From Pelargonium tetragonum (Eukaryota; Streptophyta; Magnoliopsida; Geraniales; Geraniaceae): a DNA stretch of 64,000 nt. The notes beneath the pieces are model-generated. The model saw only the letters and a list, made by a program, of their open reading frames with translations. It did not search any database and was not told the origin of the DNA. Both the position numbers and the translations under genes were made by a program. Positions 1 to 11,800 of the stretch are shown one piece after another (the stretch's first letter is position 1; every line of letters starts with the position of its first letter). Location of the stretch: positions 1-64,000 of the forward strand of contig JAYMTL010000086.1 of the NCBI GenBank assembly GCA_036897445.1, read 5' to 3'.

Positions 1-3000
1 TAACTCCTACAAGGGCTTTAGTAGCTTTTTTAAGGGAGCTCTAACTAGTATAAGTCTAATAAGAAATTTTCATAAATCAAAAATCGAGGCCATTAAAATG
101 AACCCAAAACTGTCTCTAGAATTCTACAAAAGCGATTAAAGTCTTTTTGATACAATATAGAAATAGGAGTGCTACGTCTCTTAAAAACCTGCTTCTTTGC
201 CCTATAGCTATCTTTCCCGTCCACTTAAGTTTGGGTTTTGGCCACACCTGGTGTTAGGCTGGCGCTGTAGTTCAGATACACAACACCCATCTTGCTTGGA
301 GTCTGGAAGGGCGTGAATGAAGAAATTCCTTGTAAAAGTCTCTTTATGGATATTTGTTCAACTAAAATAATAGATACCTAACCTCTGATTAATTTGAGAT
401 AAAAGTCAACCTTCCCTACCAAAGCGCAAGTACTGCTCTTTGTGTGTAAGGATCAATAAACGACTCTACTCTTTGAGGTACCCCTATAAATTAAATAAAT
501 AAAAAGAGTCTCGTGTGCCTAATATTCTTTTGCTTTCAACAATCTTTCTCTCTCTATATTTCGGAAAAAAGCAAGAAGGGTTAACACTATAAAAGTTCGA
601 AAGAAGTCCCGAAGGATTCCTATGTAAAGTAAAGCCTGCGCTTTAAAAGAACAACGAAATTCCCTATTCCCTAAAAATTGGTTTCTTTTTATATCTTTAG
701 GTTTGGATCGAAGAAAGCCCCCCTTATAATGAAAGACCATAAATGACATTTTTTTCTTTATGCTTTTCCTTCTTGTATATAATTAATAGAAACTCTTTAA
801 GCATTGAATTTTGACTGTTTTAACTAATAGTCCACTCCCCTACCCCTCTAATCAAAATGCATTTTTCAAACTATGGCTCAAATGAGAAAGTGCTCGCACG
901 AGTTGGCTAGCCTTTTCCTTAGTTCTTGGAATTCTATTAGTAGGGGCTTCTTCCAGATAAATAAGTGACAACTCCAGATAAAGGACAGATATAGGAGCTT
1001 ATAGAATAAAAGCTAGCGCTTACAGTTTCCTGCATCTCATAATACCAAAAAGTTTGAATTTAAGCAAACAGGGTTTTAGTTTAGGCGCCTAGTCTAGTAG
1101 TGTAAGATTATGATCCAAGTTCTGCTATATAAAAGACTATGTTCCGGTTGTTAAGTAATGAGTATTCTTACTTGTTGCTACTAAGCTTATTGAATTTTAG
1201 GAAAAGGGTTTTTATGAATACAAGGATTTTTTCGCCTGCGGTTAGTACCAAAAGCAAGGTAATCCTTATATCTGTCTAATTTCTTGGAGATTTTTGTTAC
1301 TTAATATATAATAAATGAAACACTTAACTTTATAAGATACGTACTTTGTAGCTTTAGAGTCAGGTTTACTTATAGAAGTACTTTACAAGATTCTTATAAT
1401 AAGCGCCCTTGTACCTTGCTTGAGTTCTTATTACAAACCCCTTTTTTGTATTACCTATTTCATATTCTTAGTATAATCAACAAAGGAACCTACCTAATTT
1501 CTGTTATGCATCTTGGGGAGCCTAATGCAATTCTATAAGGTATTCGGTTAAGTATGGGATCTCTTTTAGTTGGGCAAATCGAAGTCGGAGTGCAGAAACT
1601 GAATTTTTATGCCTATCCCTGCAGAGAAGACTTTGTAGGTTTATTTGACTAGCACACGACCGAGAAATGGATATTCAAGAGCGGTCAAGGTTCTAATTTT
1701 AACAAAACTAGGTTTACAAAGGGTGTAGCTAAAGGACTTTTATATAAGTGAAAGCTAGCAATCAGACAAGAAAACGACTGAATAGGTTTGCAATAGGAAT
1801 TAAGGAATACTCAAATTACAGAAAAGGGACTCCTTTATCGCAGTTAGTCATCTTTTGTACTTATAGATTTACTACCACAGGATCTTCACAACTTTGAATA
1901 GGATCCCTTTTTCGGGTTTCCTACATCCTAAATGTAGCAAAATCCTCCGCTACAAATTTGAAAAGTAGATTAAGCCTATAGTTTTCTAAGCTTAAAACCC
2001 GCCCTGAGACTATGGGCATCCTGTTGTTAATTAAGTTTTTGCTCCATGTATTAGAAAGAAAATACGAAGACCCTAACTTCTAACTAGATTTTAGACTTTG
2101 TAAATCTAAGTGACTGCTACTAGACCAAACTAAAACTATCCCTTTGCTAAGCGATTGACCTTTATATTATCTACTTTCTAAGCGAATATAGTACCTTAAC
2201 TAGGGCAAACTTTTGTATACCCATAAAAGTTTTGACTATAGGAGCGTTTAAACAAACAACAAAAGGAGTTTTCCGTTGTATTATTGGTCAAATCTATGAC
2301 TTCTGTTACAACCGGAGACTTTAGAAAAGAGTGCTCTTTACCCCCATCGCCAGCGTTTATTAGCCTGGGTTTGAACTTAGGCCGTTAATTAAAGATAGAT
2401 TTTTCTAGATATTAATGCTTTGTTTACAACAGAACACTAATTTACGGCCAGCCCACTTCCTTTCTTTTACGAAATTTTATATCAAGGGCTCTGCTTCCCA
2501 AATCCCGTGTATCTGAAAGAACCTATTCTAAAGCAAAGCGAACCCCTTTCAAGGCCTCTTAAGGACAAACTTTGATTTTCCGTTATCTTATATTAAAGCG
2601 AGTAACCTATCTCTAGGAACCCCAATAAAGAAACCCGGCTACTTCATACCTTTCGGAAATCTACTTCTTTAAGAGTCACTTTCTATAGGCATATCGGCGT
2701 CTTAAAAAATTTCGTAATTCCATCGTAGCGGGAGTCCCTAAGAGGGGTAACGTGACGTGACAATTAGGCAAATCAAATATATAAGGATCTATACAAAAAA
2801 AGCGCCTCTTCTAGTTTGAGCTAGATCTGAAAGTCACCCCCTACCCTTAAAAAGAGGTCAGGTATTTTATAAAGCAAGTAGTCTTTTTCTTTGCTGAGTC
2901 ATAGCTTTTGCAAGCTGTTCTAATCCTAGTTATCAGAGAATTTAATTGAGCTGCGGGGATACTCAGAATTTTATTTAATTACACACCCAAAATGAATTTT

Positions 3001-3480
3001 AAGCGAATGTCTATAGGGCCCGCCCCGAATAAAAACGGGAGGGGATTCCCCATTTATCGACGAGCTTTACAAAAAAATAGAGTTTGAATTTCTTATAACT
3101 CTTAAGTACGAAAGGAAGTGGTAGGAAGGCCTGGTTAAGGTAGAGAAAGGCTTGTATCAGGAAAGGCAAAGCCCAGAAGAAGGGCAAGGTATATTGACTC
3201 AGAAAGGTTTCTATTATATATTGTAGAAGAAGGAAGTCAATAAGCATTCTGGGATTAGAGAGATTTCCCGTGTTACTTTAGAACGGCGTTTCCTGCGTTA
3301 ACTAAAGCAGGGTATTCTTGAGTATGCTTAGGACAAAAGAAAGAAGGCACCCTACTTTCAGAAGTTAAGAAGTTAGTAAGTGAACTAAAAGCCAACCCTT
3401 ACAGAAGAGAATGAATTCGAACTCATAGAATCGGACTTCATTAACTCCGAATAGGCATCCTTCACCTATTACTTATTCTT
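1..3480. other. Non-coding AT-rich spacer
   Basis: I recognise no gene. Stops are frequent in all frames and the longest open frames are under 80 codons. The stretch carries several examples of the short palindromic motif described separately, for instance GGGAGTCCC at 2730-2738 and GGGGATTCCCC at 3041-3051. Confidence 0.7.
3041..3051. repeat. Example of GGR(n)YCC short palindrome
   Basis: GGGGATTCCCC is palindromic except for its central base and is one of the longest clean members of the dispersed short-palindrome class. Other clear members are GGGAGTCCC 2730-2738, GGGACTCCCC 8019-8028, GGGATCCCC 10699-10707, GGGGCTCCC 16672-16680, GGGAATCCC 17301-17309 and GGAATTCC 31026-31033. The arms are GGG/CCC-like, with a variable centre of one or two bases. 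Confidence 0.6.
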
Positions 3481-3483
3481 TTT

Positions 3484-3531
3484 AAATGACTTATAGAAAC
3501 TTGAGTAACAGTGAATTTCTATAAGTCATTT
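3484..3531. repeat. Perfect 16-bp inverted repeat (hairpin)
   Basis: AAATGACTTATAGAAA (3484-3499) is followed by a 16-nt spacer (3500-3515) and its exact reverse complement (3516-3531). This is the strongest hairpin I found in the window. There is no T-tract, so a bacterial-type terminator is unlikely. It could be an RNA-processing or transcript-end structure, or the scar of a small inverted duplication. It lies at the left edge of an A-rich island and no gene adjoins it. Confidence 0.9.
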
Positions 3532-4095
3532 CATCAAACATAGTTTTATATTATACCGCTTAAACTTAAAAACATTAAATAGAGACCTAAGAAAACTAAC
3601 TGGTTACACAAAAGCAAGTGAAACCCACTTTCATTCATTCTCCTGCTTAGCTGCTATGCTTTAGAAACAAGAAACAGGGACATTAAGAGCAACTACTTAT
3701 CCTTAACAAGAACTTCTAATTAAAAAAGGTAAAGAAACAAGACTTCTATCCTCCTCTTACTAATATACTAACCCCAATGTCATTAACCAGAATGTTGTTT
3801 AGGTACTGAGTATGTACATTTAACAAATTTCACAGGGCTTGTACTAGAAAAGAATTCTAGTATAACTATATAAGCAAGTTTACCTTTCTACTTTACTCCT
3901 AATAATACTACTCCGAAATCTCATTTTTTCAACTAGCTACAAGCAAGGAAGAATACAATAGCAAGCGACTATACAAAATACAGAAACAAGTAATAAAGCA
4001 ATAAATAACTCAAAGAAATAAAACAATATAACAAAAGAAGAATCAAGTAAAGCAGGAACCTGGAACAAAGAAGTCAAGAAAAGAAGGGGATCTAT

Positions 4096-4129
4096 ACTAA
4101 CTTATAAACCTAACTAACTTATAAACCTA
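4096..4129. repeat. Perfect 2 x 17-bp tandem duplication
   Basis: ACTAACTTATAAACCTA occurs twice without a gap (4096-4112 and 4113-4129). The identity of the copies suggests a recent slippage or short-repeat event relative to the diverged repeats around it. Confidence 0.95.
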
Positions 4130-4444
4130 TCATATAAAGTCTCCTTTACTAGCGTTCTGGTCGGGAGCAGGGACTCTTACACTTTACTATTAAGGTCTTA
4201 TACTCCGAGAAACCCTGAGTACAATGAGGAATATACCTTACCATGACTAACAAACTTCCTATACTTTCTATTACTTACCCTATCTATGAAATCCTTATTC
4301 CCATTAAGAATTAATTACTAACTAATAAACTAAAAAACAACAAGACCCAAAATCAGCATAGTCTTATAGCTCATCAAAAGAAACAAGTCAGTAAGCAAGT
4401 AGGTAATAAACAAATAAGTAATAAAACCTCTAATTCTTAATTAT

Positions 4445-4485
4445 GTACTTATTTAGACGTGTACCTGTAGCAAACAAATAAGTAC
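4445..4485. repeat. 10-bp perfect inverted repeat
   Basis: GTACTTATTT (4445-4454) pairs exactly with AAATAAGTAC (4476-4485) across a 21-nt loop. It lies within the A-rich island, and a further AAATAAGTA copy lies nearby at about 4410. Confidence 0.85.
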
Positions 4486-5159
4486 TACAAAAACCCCTAA
4501 GGGAAATGCATTAGCGGAGGGAGGGAAATGCATCTATCTTTCTACTTCAAAAGCTTACTTTTTTCCTATTCAAAGAAGAGCCCTTACTAAGACCAATATA
4601 AGGTAAGACTAACTAATATAGAGTAAACTACAAGAAGTTTAAGACCCGGATATCCTATTAGGATTAGGAAGATTCGTTTTATAAGTAATAAATAGAATAC
4701 TATAGATAGAGTAATTACAGGCTAGAAGAATGCACTCCTAGCTGCAAAACTCACGAGTCCCAAAGGCAAGTATTATCAAGACAGGTATAGAATATAAGAA
4801 GAATCCCAGTAACATTACATCCGCAGGTATTCTAGCGTTAGGTATAGGTACTCTCAAAAAGGTATGGAGATGAAGAGAATAGGATAGTACTAAGTAAGCA
4901 ACAAGTTAGGCTATAAAGAGGAGGAGAAAGGTAACTTTCTGAGGAAAGGGGTACATTAAATCAATAAGAAATTGATGGGGTGGGTATCATGTACTATCAA
5001 TTGTTTTACCTAGAATTTTAGAGAATACACTACTAAAGGAGTTTAAGTCCCAGAGTATAGAGTAAGACACATAATACCTTACTTAGAAGCTATGACAGGA
5101 AAGACTACAGTTCTAATCCCAAAGCACTTCCCCTAGGACCCCAATAACACAACTCAAGT

Positions 5160-5800
5160 TTCCTTAGGTTTTTCTATTTCTATTTTATATGTTACTTTCT
5201 TTTTTAGAAACTTTCAAGAAAATCCTATTTTGGAGAAAACACTTTTGTTCATTTTATAAGTTTTATTTTATAAGAAAGACTTTTGCTAGAAACTTACTTA
5301 TTAGATTAGAAGCAGCTTTACATAGGAAACAGGAGTACTTTACCTACTAGAAACTTAGAGTACTTGTTCTTAATTGTCTTAGATAGAGTGTCTTGTTGGG
5401 CGATTCCCCAAAGTCTTTTTGTAGCTACTGCTAGATAGAGAATATAACCTTAGAGAGTCTAGCGCGAGTTACTGTTCCCAACGTAGCGAGGTTAGCACAG
5501 TATTTGAACATGTAAAGAGACTTTATAACACCCACTATAGAATTAGTCTATCTTTCCTTCTTGCTTTTTAGGAGCTGTACAAGCTTTAGAGAGAGATTAG
5601 TAGGAAGATTGAGAGCTATACCTTCTTTGCTTATTCATTCATCTCTTCTTCAAGATACCCTTTATTTTATTCGTTATTAGCCCTCTCTTAACCTACATAC
5701 CTGCAACTTCTTTCTTACTTACGGGTCTTATGAGCTATAACTGTCTTGATAACACTTCTAACTAGAATGGCATTCCTAGTCATAATCTTATAAGTCTTTA
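5160..5800. other. T-rich segment following island A
   Basis: The strand composition flips here from A-rich to T-rich on the plus strand (runs of TTTCTTTTTT and CTTTCTTTC type). No gene or open frame of note is present. The flip resembles the opposed composition seen near 59.23 kb. Confidence 0.4.
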
Positions 5801-8800
5801 TTAAAGCTACACCTGCATTATAACCTGTCTTGTTGGTATGAACCCTCTTTTTGCAGCGGGTACTCTTCTTATATTCCCTTAGATATAGTACTGGACTTCA
5901 ATTTTGACTTCTTGTAAAAACCGGGGTTTACCCTAAATCCAAGCGAATAACCTATTCTTTTTTACAAAAATACACTTTCTGTCTATACCCAGGAAAATCC
6001 AACTGTATCCCCTTTAAAAACCCCTAGCATTATAGAAAACTTGTAATTACAATATTCCTTGTTCCATCCAAAAGACTCTAATAAGAATAAGAAAGATTCT
6101 ACTTACTAGTTTATAGATTTCCCTTAGTAGACCTTAGAAATTTCCTATCTCTAATTATTAAGCTAAAAGAGAATTCCTATTTCCCTGCAAAAGCCAAGGA
6201 CTCTTTTAAAAAGTTACTAAGTAAAATAGAGTAGCAGAAGTTCTTATATTATTATATTAGTTGTCTTATTCGTTAAAACAGATAAAACATTTCCCAAGTT
6301 ACACGTTAAAATAGAAACGGTAGCATTCCTCTGAAGCGCATTAAGTAGAAAGGAAAGAGCTTATATAAATAGACTTTGTAAAACCCTTCCTCATATATTA
6401 TATGATCTCTAAGCTTTTTGATAGATTGTTTAGAGTGTTAGGACATAGAAAAGTAAACCACCCCGGAATTGAGTAGTACTCATAGGTTCGAATCCAGAGG
6501 ATTTGTTTTAGTTCAAGTTAGTAAATTAAAGAGACTTCTATTAGCTTTTCCAGTGTCTATTCTATATAGAGCGGTTTTCTCTGTAGCAGGCTATAGGTTT
6601 AGAGATTTAAAGGAATGCTTATATGTTCAAAAAAGGGTTAGACTTCAATTAAGTAAAGAACTTTTTCAGAATAGGGGGCTCGTAATCTATATATATATAG
6701 GGGCCACTCCTCCCTTTCGAGACCCTTACTTTGGGAATAAAAGGGAGTGCCTTATGTTTTATCCATAGTCGAAGTTAGTTAAAGGGTTTGGATTCTTCGG
6801 GAGTTAAAGCTTTTTTTAAACAAAACGACTTTATCTTTATGTGGTTAACAGGGACAACTCCTTTTAATGTGTTCTATACTAGAATTTTTTTGCTTATATT
6901 TTAGTCAAGGGCCCAAGAGCTTACTATTTTTAGGTGTCTAAGAATCCTAAAGGGAATCCAACGACTCTTATTCCTAAAATTTCTAGCTTAATTACACTAT
7001 AAATATAACTGCTAATCTTAAAGAACTGGACAATTAAAAGCGTACCGGACCCCGTCGTAATACGGATTTTTTCTACTATAAATAAACATAATACTAATAG
7101 AATTCTTCATAAACTTCCCTGCTCAGGTACCTCTCAGTGAAAACTTTAATTTAAACCCCCTTTTGAACTCCAGGTTGTCTGAGTTCGAGCTTGCTATCTT
7201 AACAAAAAACCTATACCGAGTCTTTGTTTGTCTAATTAAATTCGTGGGTCTCCTCTCTCCAAAGAACCAAAAAGGCGATTCTATGGTTTTCGGATTAGTT
7301 CGGAAAGGTTTTAGAAAAAGAAATGAGGGGGCGCTCCTTTTTAGCGGGTCCCCAAGGAACCTTAGGAATAAAAAAAGTAAGACCAAAATCTTTGCTTTCT
7401 TTCAAATACTTCGAGAAAAACTTAAACTTAGGATTAAGCTTTCTAGGACTTAATAAACACGTCTTGTAATTTATGTGGGTATTCCCAGGGGTTTGACCCT
7501 TATTCTATCTATGGAAATCCGGTAAGATATAGTATATAAAAGAAAAATTTCTCTTTAGACTCTATGCTTTCTGGCAGAGATTTTTTACAATTCACGGGGC
7601 TGCCTTGTACCGATGAGAGTACCCTTACAAGTAAAAGCTCCTAATTTGATTTTAGACTAAGCCTACTTACGAGGAGATTAAGATTAACTAGCTCCTGTTT
7701 AAAGAATCAACTAAAACCCGATAGAAAATGAGCTAGCCAGGGTTCTTCCGTGTGATTCTGTTATCTTTGGCTTTGGAGTGAGTCATAATTGGAATTTAGA
7801 TACCAACATAGTAAGAGCGCTAGCCATGAGACTTCAACGAAAAACTTGTACTTGGACAAGACTCTAATAACAAAAAGGCTCCTATTTAATAAAAGTAAAG
7901 GACAAGCCTAAGAGTAAAAGGGAAGTATATTGATTTAGTAAGCTTTGTTGTAGAGAATTTCATTACATTCGGTATTTAGTTACTGAAGCACCCACTTTTT
8001 TGTTAAGTAACTCGAAAAGGGACTCCCCAGGTATTCCTCCGGATAGAAGCGCTTTTAGAAGGTGAATTCTGGTACAAAAAACCAAAACAATAGGGATTCG
8101 TATACCCGGGGTTGTATTAAATCTAGTAAAAGCCCTTCCTTCCTAGGGGTTGCTCGGTTTATCCTGTATTTTTAATTTAAGGGGCAAGAGCTCATAAAAT
8201 ATGAGTCAAATCAAGTTTTGCTTGAAAAAGTCTCGGCTTTATAAAAGCAAAAAACAAATATCGATATGAGTACCCGTTGTTCCTAAAAAGAAAAAATTTT
8301 TTAAGTGGTATTACCCAGAAAGTAAGGATAGGCTTTACTCTTTTTATTTAGTGTTTGTTTGCAGAACATAATTTTATTAAATAGTAGTTACGTATTATTA
8401 AAAATGCAAGGTGAAAAAAATCTCGGGAACAGAACAAGTAAGAGAAAGGCGAAGCTTAAACTTCGGGTACAAAAGCTAGTAACATAAGTGGAAATGGAGT
8501 CCCTTTTTCTTTCATAAAACCCTTCCCTTCAAGATCCCTACCCCAAAATTTTGCGAGACTTTCGGCTTAGTGGGCTTATACCCTAGTTATAGTAAATCCT
8601 ATTAGGGCAAAGAGCAATCCTCTCCAGATAATAACATAAAAAAATTTAGAAAGATGCTTCCTTTGAAGGTATCAGATTCCGTCCCACCTAAATTTCCTTG
8701 TAAACAAACCCCTTTGAATGTTGGTCGCTACTGTCCTGCAAGATCCATCTTATAAAGCTTTCTTTAGTGCTAGAAAAACTCCTCGATTATGATTATAATA

Positions 8801-11800
8801 TATTACCTACATAGGAAACGTACTTAAATTAATACCAGATTCTAAAAGGACTCCTTGTTCAAAGTTGACGCTTTTCTAAATGCTTTTGAGCTTTACCCCT
8901 CCTCAAGAGGCTATATTATAGAAACTCCCAAGAACTAGGCAGCTCATAAGTACAACATGTTCTATATTCAAGACTTATAAACAGAAAGAAAAAGGCGGGA
9001 GACCCTATTATTTACTTTCGTTCAATTTAGGGGAAAAGCCACCCTTTCTATTTCAAATATTCCAAAAACCTGAGATCAAAAAAAAGGCCAGGATCTTTTT
9101 GTTATATTGAGGATTTCTAGAATGTAAGGTAAAGAAAGTGAATACAATATAAAACGGATTCCTTTTGAAAACTAATCCCTATCTTATAGGTCTGTCCCAA
9201 AAACTTATCCACCGAAGATTTGATCTAAGCACCCTTAATTACACATTAACCAGGAATCCTCAAGCAATTTGTTTTAATAAAAAAAATTTCTATTGCAAAC
9301 CCTTTTAGACGCTTTTTATAATTGGAGGCCCTTTAAGAGAAAATACGAAATTAGAAAAGTAACAAAGAGGGAGTTATAACTTAATGGGATATGAATCAGA
9401 CAAAGACTTTTTCTATATTCTTAAGCTTCTGAGTCCTCACCCAACTCCAACTTATTGGATAAACCTAGTTATAATAGAATTTAATAGGAAAGCAGGAAAC
9501 CTCAATTACTCTGTATTCACACTTGACCCAGTGTCCTTGGTTTTTTTGTAAAAGTGAATCCTTGTTTGTCGTGCAACCTGTAGACACTGCCTCTAAAAAT
9601 AAGTAGTTAGTTAAGCCCTCGGTTGACAAAAGATATGTGGGTGCTCTATTATCTATTATAATGACAGCTTTTTGTAGCTTTATACGAATTTGGGATCCCA
9701 TTTTAGGCATTTTTCTTCTTTTAGTAAGATATTTTATTTGCATTATTATGCTTTATTAACTAACAGTGGACTTTTTTTATTCTTAGCTTATTTTCACTTA
9801 GTTAACAGCCTCTGCTTGCTGAGTTCCAAGGTATACCTTTCTTCTAGGCTTGTATATCTTTCAATTTTAACGACTTGAGTTGCTCTTTTTATCGGATCGT
9901 TGAGCACAAGCCCCTTTCTAGGGAGCACTCTAAGGGAATCCCTAAAACTTTACATACCTAAGCTAAAAATTACCAAGCCGGTATATTTAACAAGGAATAC
10001 TACTTTTTTATAAAGTAGGGCCTAGCATGCTTTAATTCCTTTTCGAGTCCATCTCATATATAGAAAGTTTCCTGCTTAGTTAGTGCGGTTATGCCTTGTA
10101 TGCCGAAAGCTATATGTCTGAATAAAGGGGGCTTAGCTTCCTATCACAAGAGAAACGCCGCTGAATTAGTAAACATCTGAGACTCTAATATCTTACTACC
10201 AAAAAATTTGTAGTTTTTCCAGGAGCATTATCTCAAGTAATCCTAAAAAGGGGGAAAGTTAAAGTAGAGCTCTACCCACTCACAGAAAAGGATTTACTTC
10301 ATCTCGCTTGAGGAACTTTATATAAGTGTCTTAGATTCACGCTAGTATATCCTCGGTTTCTATCATTTATTCACGGTAGTTTGTTAAAGGAAATTTTCTA
10401 CTCCATGGAAGGATTGACTTTTTATTTCAATTTGTTAAAAGGGAATTTAGGGGTATCTTGCTGAGGGCTTTAATTAATAAAGAGTGCTAAACGAAACATA
10501 CCTAGTTCCTTTTTGAAGTCCAAAAACTCTCTTAGTAAAGTCTCTTTCTATGTAATATAAAAATGAAGTATAAGGATAAGGGGGAACTTGTAAATTCTGC
10601 TGGTTAGTTATTATTTTATTCATTAGGCGCTCCTAAAAAAGGATGATTTTGTATATAAAGCAGAGGTTTCGGGTAAAACTGGAATCTATTTCAAATAAGG
10701 GATCCCCGCGGGTTAGAGAATAACCTACTAGGGAGTGGTGTAAAAAAGACACACATGTTTATAAGAGTAATTCCTAATTACAAGGTTCCTCTAGCAAGAG
10801 ATTCATTCTAAAAATACCATCATCAATATAAACTTTGAGATTGAGAGGACTCCCTAAAAGTTATACTCGGCTAATGTTCTAGATTTTAAAAGTTTTAGTA
10901 AAATTTAAAGAAAGATAGCGGACCCCTATTTTCTTTTTGTGCAACTAAATAAAAGAAGGAACCCAACCTTTCAAGTTCAGTTTTTTACTTCATGGAATAA
11001 CCACCTCTCCTAAAAATAAGGGATTAAAGTCTCGCCCTTCGCCGACATCAAATTTCAATAGAGCGTTTCCTAAAAAGTTTATAGATGTTTGTTATCGGGT
11101 TTAAAATAGACTGCATTTTGAAAGAAGAGCTTTTTGCCTTAACTCCACTCAGTGCCCAAGACTTCCTACCCGTTTTTTACTAAGCTAAACAAAGTCTTAT
11201 CTTTATCACTCTAACAAGGGATTTGAGGGCTGAGGGGATTTAAATCTAAAAGTTTTTGCAAGGACAAGTTACGGGATTGCCCTAAACTCTTAGTGTTTTA
11301 CCCTCTTTTCCCTCCTTTTCAAAAAGAGTGGAGTGCCAAACTTTAAAACAAGTCTAATTTAAGAGTCGAGCTCACTATATTCTACTTTGTGTGCTAGTAA
11401 GGGGTAAGGCTTACGGGACTCTAATTAAACAGGAACCCCGATATACCTAAATAGGGTGGGTAATTAGTATTAGAAAGTTTATTACTAAGAATAGAATTTT
11501 TCTATAGGTCATCGCAAGAAGAGTAAACTTTGGTAAGCTTGCAGATAAAAAAAGAATATAGGAATAGTAATACAAACTGCCAAGGCAAATAATTCATTTG
11601 CAATTTATCTTTAACTTTCGTCACACTTATCTAACCCAGGAAAGAAACCCCGGACTTCTAATTCTAAGTAGAGCTTCACTACGGAGCTAGCATATCCTTT
11701 TCTTATTGGTCGAAACGCAACTTACTCTAGTTATAGGCAATCCAGGGGTTTGTTATATATCCTGTAGGTTCCTCTTTTAGTGTCCTACTAATTTAAGGAA

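Larger units (their letters stand above)
3550..5160. other. A-rich island A with degenerate repeats
   Basis: The plus strand is A-rich here (words such as AAGAATACAATAG, AACAAGAAACAGG), unlike the more mixed spacer around it. It holds a 17-bp tandem duplication, a 10-bp hairpin, an 11-bp direct repeat GGGAAATGCAT (4501-4511, 4523-4533), and AAGACAGGTA (4778-4787), a word also found in islands near 28.2 and 61.4 kb. No open frame reaches 60 codons. Confidence 0.55.

Noticed and set aside
3405-3470. Possible minus-strand tRNA with GAGTTCGAATTC
   Set aside because: The T-loop would be 6 nt and the only anticodon-like stem has a 10-nt loop, so no cloverleaf forms.
6469-6505. Possible tRNA (GGTTCGAATCC-type T-arm)
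   Set aside because: The T-loop likeness is good, but the T-stem has only about two to three pairs and there is no acceptor, D-arm or anticodon stem upstream.
7123-7453. Opposed overlapping frames of 87 and 96 codons
   Set aside because: Mutual shadows on opposite strands with low-complexity composition; no known domain.
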